This document shows, piece after piece, positions 1 to 9,665 of a stretch of DNA of 64,000 nucleotides. How positions within the stretch are numbered: the stretch's first letter is position 1; every line of letters starts with the position of its first letter. The notes beneath the pieces were generated by a model. The model had not been told where the DNA came from and did not search any database. It worked only from the letters and a program-made list of their open reading frames with translations. The translations under genes and the position numbers were made by a program. This DNA comes from Botryotinia globosa (Eukaryota; Ascomycota; Leotiomycetes; Helotiales; Sclerotiniaceae): the NCBI GenBank assembly GCA_014898425.1, contig RCSZ01000002.1, forward strand, positions 1,984,001 to 2,048,000, in the 5' to 3' direction.

Positions 1-497
1 GGTTAGTCTCCGATTTTTTTTTAAGACAGACTGTGATGACTGACTAAAACATAGATTTCTGTAAGACGGATCCTTATCATCAGCTCATCCGTGGCAACGC
101 CAACCCTCAGAATTCCATCTTAGCTCCCGTGCATATGAGTCCCTATTCAGCCCTCATCCCTTCCATCGGAAGGAAACATTATCTCGTCTCTTGGATTTCA
201 TTTTGTTCGATCCTGTCAGAATTCCTACCAATAACTCTAGCCAATATACCGTTCAGTAGTACGGAGACGCGCTTAGTGCTCCTGACCTGTTTTTATCTCG
301 CCATGGCTATACTTTCGCTCATGATTATTGGTGCTGTCCTACTACTCCTTAGATCTCATCATGGTGTCAAGAGTCTTCCAAAAAAGCCTTGTAAGAATTC
401 TAGCATCTGCTCACCGCACCTCTGTGACAAATGTAATAAAATCCCTATAAAAATGAGATTTTCTTATATAAATTATTATATTGAATATTTCAATTAA

Positions 498-1599
498 ATC
501 TTTATATTTTTTTTTAAAAAAAATCGAAAATAATAAATAATTGAAATCAAAATATAAAAAATTGTTCGAAATATTTTTTATTATTTTTGTTGAATAATTA
601 TATAATATTGAAATCGAATTTTTTCAAAAATTCTAATATATAATATTTTCCTTATATAAAATAAACAAATTTTCATCAAAATTTAGAATTTAGAATTTTA
701 ACCCTTTCTGTCGTTGGTCACTCGCTTAGCGTGGGATAAGCTAAGCCGAATTGGGAATAGTATTAAAATAATACTATATTGGAAGCTTAGGCTAGTAGAA
801 TAGATAGAATTTATTATTGAATTGTATTGTATTGTATTATATATTCATGTGTATATGTAGAAGTGGGTATTAGAAAAAGATCTAAATACAGAGATTCAAG
901 CTACTTATTTATACTTTTTCCTATCCTCTGTACGTAGGTGGCGCAAGCCTATAATATGTATGTAGCGTACTTGAGATTTCTGATTTTGCAATCAATTTTA
1001 TCAATTTTCTTTATTGATTTGTAATCAATTTTTATAATAAAGAAAAAGGAAAAATAATATTATACAAGATTGCGTCTGTCATTCCGCATTCGGACTAGCT
1101 CCTACGTCATATTTCAAATTTTTCAAAATAATGAATTATTATTTTGAATAAAGAACTAATAAAGGATTTCCTTTTTAATAAAGAATTCTTTATTTTATTT
1201 TTATAATAATATTCTTCCTTATATAAAGAGAATAAAGAATATAAGAAATTTTTCTTATATTATTGAATTTTTATTATTTTATTATAATGATAGAATTTTA
1301 TTATTATAATTAGTTCCCTTAATATTATAATAATATTAAGTGATTTAATTAATATTTATTAAAAACAACACTTTCAAATCCTATTTCAAAAAATAAATAA
1401 AAATATTTTATTTATTTTTTTATAAAATTTGATTAATTAAATAACATTTTTTTAAAAAAAATCTAATTTTATTTTTTATAATAAGAAATAAACTAGGATA
1501 TGAAAAATTGAATAATCCTATATTTTAGTTAGAAAAGCGTTATATATGTAGTGAGGAGAAGCTAGAACTCTTATAATTTCAGTAAGGCTGGAGTATCTA
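498..1599. other. AT-rich island, probable RIP-eroded transposon remnant
   Basis: The sequence is almost entirely A/T, with no coding frame and several inverted repeats (for example about 487-545 and 1320-1440). Less degraded stretches at about 700-1000 and 1065-1115 keep some G/C and resemble the middle of an LTR. I see no protein-coding remnant that would name the element. Confidence 0.6.
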
Positions 1600-2098
1600 T
1601 AGTAACTATAAACAGCTGTTCATCGAATATCAAAATCATATCAAAAATAGTTATTTTGCTTTATTTATAATAATAAAAAAGAAATATTGAAAATCATTAT
1701 ATTAAATTAAAGTTTCTTAAATATTTTTATTATATATTATAGAATTTAATTTGAATATTTATTATAATTTAAAAATATAGGAATATTATTATTTATGAAA
1801 TTAAATTAATATCAAAGAAAAAGTTTTTGATTTTTATTTATTTTATTAATAAATTTTAATATTTTAAATTTATAATAAATTTTAATATTTTAAATTTATA
1901 ATAACTTTTTATATAAATTATATAATAAATAAAAATTCTAAAAATAAATAATCTTATTTTTATTAAAATATAATCAAAATTAAAAAGATTAATATAAGAC
2001 TTATATATAAATTATAATCTTATAGAAAAGTATATTGATAATTTCTATGAGTTTCGGTGCGATTTTGGTGTTTGACGAACAGCTATGCCCTAGTACTG
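1600..2098. mobile_element. 499-bp inverted-repeat element (MITE-like) with TA target duplication
   Basis: The left end (from 1600) and the right end (to 2098, reverse-complemented) align over about 50 bp. They share TAGTA/CAGTA at the tip and AGCTGTTC with a CAAAATC core. The mismatches between arms are almost all C/T or G/A transitions, as RIP would produce. TA dinucleotides flank both sides (1598-1599 and 2099-2100), the target choice of Tc1/mariner/pogo elements. The interior is non-coding A/T. This is a non-autonomous element; no transposase is present. Confidence 0.75.
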
Positions 2099-2310
2099 TA
2101 GACCCAACTGGCGAGGTGGACAATTCGAACTTACTGAGAAGTCTTGATGGACTAGCTTCACTCGAAAGAGAGGAGAGAGATGCACGGGTCATTTCAATGG
2201 GTAAACTTTACAGTATGGGTATTGGTGAAGACGGAAAATTAAGAATTGATGAAGATGAGAGAATTGTGGGGAAATGGAGGAAGGAGAATCGTGATGGTGA
2301 AGATGCCTAA

Positions 2311-2981
2311 TGTTTGAATGCCTCTAATGATGTCTCGACACACTTATTCAGATACTAGATACATTCAAGATACATACATGACTTTGGTATTCTACCAATC
2401 ACAGCATGAAGCGGAGGATATATCAATGGCTGTGACGGTTATAGAATGGATACTGACAGATACTTTATTTTGTGCTCCGCTAATTGGGTGCGGGAGGTGA
2501 CATATTCATTTATCCAATATATGGCTGAATTCAGACGATCATGACAGATGAGAGCATACATAGGGATTATTCGGACACAATCAGCTCATGACTATTTTGA
2601 TATGATACTACTGACTGTAACAACAACTTCTTGCTAGTACAAGATGTAAAAATTAAGAGGAACTTAGGAATGCCAATTTTGATGTCTTGGTTCTCAAATG
2701 CACAGAACTCCTAGAAGTATAAATTATATGTAGGTATATTAACTTAAGATATAAACATTAGAGCAAATATATACAAACTACACAAACAAACATCCAAGTC
2801 TAACTTCCTCCTCCGCTTCTATTCATGCCAATGAAGCATCGTGCAATGCGCGAACCCCAGTTTCCTCTACCAGTTCATTCCACAAAGCCCACTTCCTACT
2901 TGGGTAGCTCGGTTCATTCTTCCATGCCCAATCAAGCATTAGCCAGTGTGTACGCTCGGGTATTTCACCTTCGAACTTCGC
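2311..2981. other. intergenic, no gene recognised
   Basis: This stretch lies between the broken DUF3433 gene and the 3' end of the minus-strand F-box gene. It has ordinary base composition with only short open frames, and I see nothing specific. Confidence 0.5.
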
Positions 2982-4746
2982 CTAGTTGGCTGTGCGGGTA
3001 TCTAGCAGTTCTCCAGCTAGCTCAGCATCCCAGGTGGCGCCCATTTGCTCATCAATCAGGCCATCGTATTCTCCCACCCTACCATTATAGAAAATTACTT
3101 TCGCCAATTGACTTATAAGTTCACTGGGCCAATCACCTTTATTGAGAACGAACGCCGAGAGTCGGGCACACAGTTCATCAGCGAGACCGTCTTCCTGCAT
3201 TTGTAACCAAATATCCCCCGGGTCCTTGTTCTTGTTGTCCTTATAAAATTGAAGCTTAGCTTCAGTAAGTAGTCTTTCGCGAAAGTTCTCCGCTTCTGTA
3301 AGGTCCGAGTATTCTATGACCTCTTTGTCCTTCGAAAAGAAACTGAAATGTCTAATTAGTTTTGAAATTGAATGTCAATTGACAACGAGATACTTACTAC
3401 CATAGTTCTAGACCGACGGAAGAATGCATTGGACCGTCGACTTGAAAACTCTCAAGCTTGAAGCCTTCTCTCAAGACCTTGAATAAACTCTGAAATGACC
3501 CTCGACATAAATAAATATGACTCAATGTTAGGTGTCGCAGAGAAGAGGCGTGCCTAAGGAGAAAAAGGGTCAAGTCTTTCTCGCATAAGTTCATGTTATC
3601 GATTCGTAAGCGAGTCAACGAAGGCCAGGTAAAGTTGCCTAAGACCTTTCTGAGAGGCACATATTCGTAAATGTAGAAATCGCAGTACCCGCCGGTAAGC
3701 AATCCCAAACGTAAAGTCTCCAAATTTGGCGCTAATTGCGCCGCCTTCCACAGTCCAGTCCAAAATCTCTTGCTCCTTTTAGATTCGCGTACTGGCCGAT
3801 GCATACCGTCACATAACAGCTCTAGACTCTCAAGATCACGGAAAGGCTTCAGAGTATTTTCAAGCTGGTTTAGATGCTGTGTGAAGAATGCAGTAGGGGC
3901 TGAATCGTGAACGAAATGACGGACTTTTACATTGGAATTGTGCGCAGCTAGCATAACCGTCTCCAATTCTCTTGTCTTCCAGATGCCTCTGTAAGCTTTA
4001 GGGAGGGTGAATTTCGCCCATGCACGGGTCAAAGCTTCCGACTTGAAATTAGGAATGCTGGTCGAGAAGCGACTACAAGTGGCATTCTTTAAATCCCCAA
4101 ATGCCTTGGTCATCTTTGTAAGGTCACTGTAGTTTTGAGCCGCCGTGTTCCATGATTTATACCACTATATACAAGATTTGTTAGTGAACAGATCGATTTG
4201 AGAATAATCAAAGTCGCTAAACTCAAAACAAGGATCAGGGGGAACGATGCAAGCAAGCATTGGGCAGCGTAAGAAAAGAGAACTCGGGTAACTGACTATA
4301 AGGTATTTGGACAGAATTTCCCTGATATTGATGGGCTCCGTTCCAGCATTTTGTTCCACATCTCTGCCTTCAGCATCCCATTTAAAGGATTTTCTGTATT
4401 CCTTGTGTAGAACACGATACATGCCTCTTATAGGCACAAACCCCTTTTCGAATCTGATTTCCTGAACATTTTTTAATTTTTTCGGATGTTCTCGAGAGAT
4501 CGTTTCCAACCTTTCAAGATCTAGTCTATTGGCTTGAAATGCGAAAGTTTGGATAAAGTGCTCAGAACCAAGCATTGCAGATTGTTTGGAGCTCAACCTG
4601 AAATTCTTGAGATCCTTGGTCTTCAGATAGCTGAGTGCTCGATGCCAGATCTCGGTAGGCATTGTTCTAGAATAGTTTTTTCTGACAGATGAAATTATTG
4701 TGTTACTCTTCTTAGTCGCCAACTGATCCTGCATAAGAGTTAGCAT
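2982..4746 (-). CDS. F-box protein, interrupted by an in-frame TAG
   Basis: The minus-strand gene runs as exons 4746-3398 and 3342-2982. The intron 3343-3397 is 55 bp, with a GTAAGT donor, CTAAT branch region and TTTCAG acceptor, and splicing joins the frames as ...LELWYFFSKDK... The N-terminus carries an F-box (residues about 29-70, MPTEIWHRALSYL...KDLKNFRLSSK), expected to bind Skp1 in an SCF ubiquitin ligase. A leucine-rich C-terminal region would be the substrate side. A TAG at 4165-4167 interrupts the frame after FTNKSCI, and coding continues in the same frame (WYKSWNTAAQNYSD). Reading through gives about 569 codons. The TAG could be a CAG-to-TAG (CpA to TpA) mutation, or a weak intron (a GTTTAG to CTACAG option of 96 bp keeps frame) could remove it. 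Either way the gene looks recently functional. Confidence 0.7.
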
Positions 4747-4993
4747 TACATCAGGTAGTCAGAAGTGAAGATCGCCAAGGTCCTCACCCCTCTCATTGGA
4801 TTGAAAAACATATTCACTTATAAATGTCATTATAGCCAAGAATTGTCAAAATTAAAGCTTAAAACCATACTTCAGAGCAATACTAAAAAGTGAAATCTAG
4901 TCAACTAATGGATCTAGCATGGTGTGTCAAGAAAATTCGAACAATGAGATAATGATAGTGTTGTATTAGACTTCGCCGAACTAGCAAAACCTA

Positions 4994-5451
4994 TAGTAAT
5001 CGTACACTTCTATTTGGTCGATCTCAAAAATGCATCCAAATAAACTATTTTATTACTTTTTAGAAATTAGATTATTATTCTTTTAAATAGTTTTTTTAGA
5101 ATAAAATTCAATAATTTTATTATTTATTTATAAATAATATTTATAATAAGATTTTCTTTCTTTTTAAAGATTTAATAAATATATTATATATTTTTAAATT
5201 TTTCTTATCAAAAAGTTCTTGAGAATTCGCTTATTTTGACTATAATTTCTAATATATTAGAATTTTAAAATATTAAATAAATATTTTATAATATATAGAA
5301 TTTCTAAAAATAAAATAAATAATTTTTATTAAAAAAATCACATATAAATAAATAAATTAATATAATTATTTCAAAAATAAATATATAATTTTGTTCATGA
5401 TGAGTTTTGGTGCAAAATGACTATCGATCAAATAGAAGTGCCCTAGTACTA
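4994..5451. mobile_element. 458-bp inverted-repeat element (MITE-like) with TA target duplication
   Basis: The left arm (4994 on) and right arm (to 5451) are inverted repeats of about 45 bp containing CACTTCTATTTGGTCGAT and its near-complement. TA flanks both ends (4992-4993 and 5452-5453). The interior is A/T with no coding capacity. The tip CTAGTACT matches that of the 1600-2098 element, so both belong to one family or to related families. The internal parts of the inverted repeats differ. Confidence 0.8.
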
Positions 5452-5453
5452 TA

Positions 5454-6301
5454 ACCTTATTTCCACATTGAAGGGCACGTATGCAGGTCATAAATCCCGG
5501 AACTTGCTTGCAAGCAAAGTTAGATGCAAAAATTTGAAGTTAAAAAGCACCAGAGTCGTGAACCATGAATCATTTTCTCATTGTCTGCTAATTAGGCTTG
5601 AAAAGATGAAGTGTTGAGCAAATATGCGAGATTGTCATCAATTCTACCTAAGCAGTATCAGACGAGAATCCTGGCCGTACAACCTGGAGGAAGAGATAGC
5701 TTACTCACCAAGATGCATATTATTAATTACTTCGCCACATGGCGAACTGCCCACCGCTGTCAATCATGTTTAATTTTCAAGAGCCTCACTGATGTGGCAT
5801 TCTCGGCTTTGCTAGCGCTTAGCCCCCAATGCAAACTAAATTCCCAAAATGGCAAATGCATGGGTCATGATTATACATTCACAGGGCTATTTGTAGTCTT
5901 ACAAGGTCTCAAGCAAATGAGATATACTTTCTATCCCTTTCCTTGTGCGGCTGAAGATTGCTCATGGTTCGAAATGCAGAGAAAGTTCCGGGCTCCTGGC
6001 CTTTGGCATTAATGAGGATTTTGTCCTAAATATTTCTTTTTCATTGTAAGGTTATTGGCGCCACTGAGTTAGCGAGATGCAAGGTAACCTTAATCTATCT
6101 TCTCACATTGGGTTTAGCAGTGAATGCCATCACACCCGGCTGAGGATACTACCCAACCCGCCGAGTATATAATAAGCGGAGCAGTCTCTGCAAACTTTTC
6201 GATTTTCAGTGAGTCACAGTGAATAAACATCAGATTATTAAACCGTTCTAACCTTACTTATCCAGAGATAATTTGGATCAAAAACACGCTCACATCTCCA
6301 G
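5454..6301. other. intergenic; unsupported 133-codon open frame
   Basis: An open frame at 5611-6012 (plus) has no recognisable motif, a cysteine-rich random look and no splice context. I do not call it a gene. Bases 6160-6301 are the probable promoter and leader of the next gene. Confidence 0.4.
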
Positions 6302-7295
6302 ATGTTGCAATCGCCATATGATGCCGTGCCACAAACTCCACTGTCTCCAGGAACACCTTTAACACCTTCGACACCTGGAACTCCACAATATAACGAGTCA
6401 TATCCTCTAACGGCACAAGATCCAAGTCATAATTATCCCGCATCGCCTCTTCCAAACAATCATTATAGCCGATTGGCTAACGAGGCTCACCTCGAGCCAG
6501 ACAATTCCTATAATCCTATAACCAGTACACAACCTACAAGTCTCCTTCATCAGGATCTGATGAAACAAGATCAAGTCAGCAAAATCGTTTCATAATTTGG
6601 CTTCATAATTAACGTTATTGGTCTATAGAAACTCAAACGCCGTATTCGTATCCTCCGATTTATCTCACGCGTTCTTATCACTGGCCTCACCATAGCGATT
6701 GCCGTAGAAGAAGGAAGAACACTTCTAAATTTCCTCAAGACGCATAATGACATTCGAAACCCCCCTGGATCGCCGACGCCCCGCGGACCTTGGGCTCTCC
6801 AGTCGCAACTTTGGTCCGCAGTCCTTCTTTTCATCACTTGCGTGGTTACAGCGATTCTTGGTCTGGTTTCGGTCATTTCCTACCTGGTTTCCATCAAAGC
6901 CGCGAATACTATCAGTAGTATGAATACCAAGTTTGGTATGACAATCGAAAGCGTTCATATTGCCACTTGGATTGCAGTGGCAACAGCTTACCGAGTAGCG
7001 AAGAATGGAAAAGATCTTTGGGGGTGGGCGTGTAGTCCACTGGCTGAAAAGATCCAGCCGACATTTCAGGATGTCGTCAATTTTAAGAATGTTTGCGACA
7101 GAAGCGTGAGTTTAAGATCTAATTGGTATATCCAAACAGATGTCTAATGATTCCAATGAATAGGGTGTTAATTTCAAACTCTCTATGGTAAACTCGGGTT
7201 TGCAAGTTGCAAGTCTCGGAATATGGATTCTGGTATACAAGAGAATGAAAACTCTTCGATGGTTGAAACGAGCAGAATCCGAGCCCAAGTTCTAG
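6302..7295 (+). CDS. uncharacterised four-TM membrane protein, 293 aa
   Basis: There are three exons: 6302-6574, 6629-7105 and 7164-7295. The introns are 54 bp (GTCAGC...CTATAG, TTAAC branch) and 58 bp (GTGAGT...AATAG). Both splices keep frame (DQ|KLKRR and CDRS|GVNFK). The first 90 residues are Pro/Ser/Thr-rich and probably disordered and cytosolic, with TP repeats near residues 12-27. Hydrophobic segments follow at about 105-120, 150-172, 195-212 and 258-272, with basic residues at both ends of the membrane part. This layout is common in conserved ascomycete proteins of unknown function, and I do not recognise a named family. The function is unknown. Confidence 0.78.
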
Positions 7296-8343
7296 AAACA
7301 GCAATGTTTAGCGGACAGAACTGTGTGTCAAAGTCTAGATAGCTGAAGGTTATGTACATGTCGGCCCGTAAGACGTTCGAGGGATCAGTAAAAGAGGCAA
7401 AAGATTAATGATAGGAACATCAAGATGTTGATGATGGTTCTCATGTTTTTCACATTTCAACGTATCTGATATCAATAACATTCCCAAGAATTATCCCTTC
7501 CAACTACACAACACCAGTTCCCACAGGGTTCAACAAGCAGTAGTCAAGTCTCTGTTCCCTTCCCTCTTCTCTCGTCCCATAAATGCAATCCTCAAACCTC
7601 TCTACTTCATTGCTAGTTTCACTATCAACCCATCCCAACCAACCTCTACTTCTAACAACACCTGTACCTGGACCGCACGACTAACTACACATAGGTAGAG
7701 TGGGAAGAGCGGAGAGATTTAGAATTTGACTTAAGCCTACCTAGTTTTAGCAAGTCAGAAGAGAAGCTCTAAACGTAGCTACCGGGAAATATATCCAAAT
7801 ATGGAAGTTGAGGAAAGACATCCAAACGTTGAGCAGTGTGTGAGTGTACAGGTTCAGATTGGAAATTACATTCTTAACATGCAAACAGATAGAAACATTT
7901 GCACAACAAGACCACCACCTGAAAATCTCTCATTGCGCAAGACCGTTCACCAAGATTCCTTGACTACATTTGAGGAATCGATAGCCGATAGGTCTAAAAC
8001 CAGAAAAGAGAAGATTCCACAAAAAGAATGAATTTTCACAAGTTCGTTCCCGTCAAACGTTAAAGGCAATACAACCCCCCTTTCTTTAACAACGGTTCAC
8101 GAAAAGAAAGCAGAGCCCTTCAAACTCCAAGCTTCAAGTCATCGAAATAAAACTATTTAGTTAAAAATCCGCGGAGCTATGCTCTCTAATCTCCCTTAAA
8201 AGACTAATTATACTCTATACATATTAAATCTGCTTTTACTATAAAAAGCATAGAAACTATAACTTTATATTTATTTAATTCTTTTCTTAAATAATTAATT
8301 GATATATTCTCTAATCTCTATCAATTTATATAAATTTTAATCT
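7296..8343. other. intergenic, no gene recognised
   Basis: A 76-codon plus-strand open frame at 7801-8031 has no supporting feature. The right half becomes progressively A/T-rich toward the T-rich repeat. Confidence 0.45.
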
Positions 8344-8660
8344 TATTTTATTTTATTTTTATTTTATTTTATTATTGTATTTTATTTTATTTATTTTATT
8401 TTTATTTTATTTTATTTTATTTATTTTATTTTATTTATTTTATTTTTATTTTTTTTATTTATTTTATTTTTATTTGATTTATTTTATTTTATTTTATTTT
8501 ATTTTATTTTATTTTATTTTATTTTATTTTATTCACTTATTTTATTCTATTTATTTATTTTTTCTATTTTTTTATTTATTTATTTTTTCTATTTTTTTTT
8601 CTATTTTTTTTCTATCTCATCTCATTCTATTTCATTTTATTTCATCCTATCCCATCCCAT
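8344..8660. repeat. (ATTTT)n-type T-rich low-complexity tract
   Basis: About 310 bp of degenerate ATTTT/TTTATT pentamers grade into TTTCTA and CATCC repeats. They create a spurious Phe/Leu/Tyr-only open frame on the plus strand. Confidence 0.9.
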
Positions 8661-8712
8661 CCCACCCCTAACCCCCTACCCAAACCCTACCTATACTAAA
8701 TTCCCCCCTTTC

Positions 8713-8744
8713 CCCACACCACACCACACCACACCACACCACAT
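8713..8744. repeat. (CCACA)n microsatellite
   Basis: Six or so perfect CCACA units sit next to the T-rich tract. Confidence 0.9.
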
Positions 8745-9143
8745 TACCCCAAACCGAACCAATCCAACCTAGCGCACTAACCACTCTCTACCGAGCCAAT
8801 GCCGAGGATAGCGTTGCCAGGGGCCGAGTATATGCCGCGCCGTCCAATAAGTGAATATATTTTTAGCACATATATCTACCCGAGGATAAGGTATGCGAAT
8901 ATCTATATATACAGGCGTAGGTATATATATCATCCAACTTCCCCTCGCCCGTTTCTCAATTTCTCAACATCCCACCTCATCATCGTCTCACTGCGTTGAG
9001 AAATAAAAAACCATCATTATAATACCTGGCAAATAGTATAATCCTAATATCCACTCAATTCATTCATTCTATTATAAGACCTGCTGACCTTGGAACTGAG
9101 CAACTTTTGTAATGCGAAACTCAACGCCTCAAACCAATTCATA

Positions 9144-9335
9144 ATGTGGTTTCGCTGTCTATCTTCATATCCTCTCCATTATAATCTATCCCAGATCCTC
9201 AGTCGCCGCCCGCGCGCAATCCATACATCACAGACCTATCGTTCTCATTCAACATTCAAAACAAAAAAACTAAATGCAGACATCAAATCATTCATCGAGC
9301 ACCAACCCAGCCAGACCCAATCCAACCATGTATAA
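9144..9335 (+). CDS. possible small mitochondrial protein, 63 aa
   Basis: A single-exon frame starts at MWFRCLSSYPLHY and ends with a stop at 9333-9335. Its middle (SRRPRAIHTSQTYRSHSTFKTKK) is rich in Arg/Ser/Thr and lacks acidic residues. This resembles fungal mitochondrial presequences, which often contain an R-A-x-H-T-S-x cleavage region. Nothing else is recognisable. It lies in a spacer between a repeat tract and the 3' end of the convergent Zn2Cys6 gene. It may be chance; a longer gene with unseen exons is also possible. Confidence 0.27.
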   Translation: MWFRCLSSYPLHYNLSQILSRRPRAIHTSQTYRSHSTFKTKKLNADIKSFIEHQPSQTQSNHV

Positions 9336-9665
9336 GAAGTGACGCCATTTTGGATGCAAGACATAGTTCTCAAGAGTGAGGTCGATCATCCTGATTCAAG
9401 TCTCGTCCATGTTTTAACATCAAATTTTGGATGACGAGTGACAATCGATGGTACCGCGAAGTCTCGGACCCGAACGCCATTTATCTCTCCATCCCATGCG
9501 GATCGCGCCATAGCTGCCCATTAAGGGTTTCATCAAAAGCTATCCGACCGAACCATTTACCAGTACGCCATATACCAAGTCTGACTCAGGACTGCCAGCT
9601 CCACCGACCAAATTTGAGAAAGATCGAATGAATAAAAGCTTGACACCCAAGGCCATTAAATATGC

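Larger units (their letters stand above)
48..2310 (+). pseudogene. DUF3433-family membrane protein gene, 5'-truncated and split by an AT-rich insertion
   Basis: An open frame from base 48 encodes the end of a fungal DUF3433 transmembrane protein. It shows a charged linker, then a membrane segment with the family hallmark SEFLPITLANIPFSS, then a second segment (LAMAILSLMIIGAVLLLL), then the SLPKKP...LCD region. Coding character stops near base 450, where the DNA becomes almost pure A/T. It resumes directly after the inverted-repeat element ending at 2098: bases 2101-2310 encode LDGLASLEREERDARV...DGKLRIDEDE and a stop, which matches the usual C-terminus of the same family. I infer one gene interrupted by about 1.65 kb of transposon-derived DNA. 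The 5' portion lies outside the window. The family match comes from remembered conserved motifs, not a search. Confidence 0.6.

Noticed and set aside
2035..2100. ATG-led start of an open frame running to 2310
   Set aside because: The first 20 or so codons lie in the terminal repeat of the 1600-2098 element. Only the part from 2101 is host gene remnant.
5611..6012. 133-codon plus-strand frame as a gene
   Set aside because: No domain, signal or splice context; the composition looks random.
8375..8671. 98-codon Phe/Leu/Tyr open frame
   Set aside because: It is a translation of the ATTTT-type low-complexity tract.
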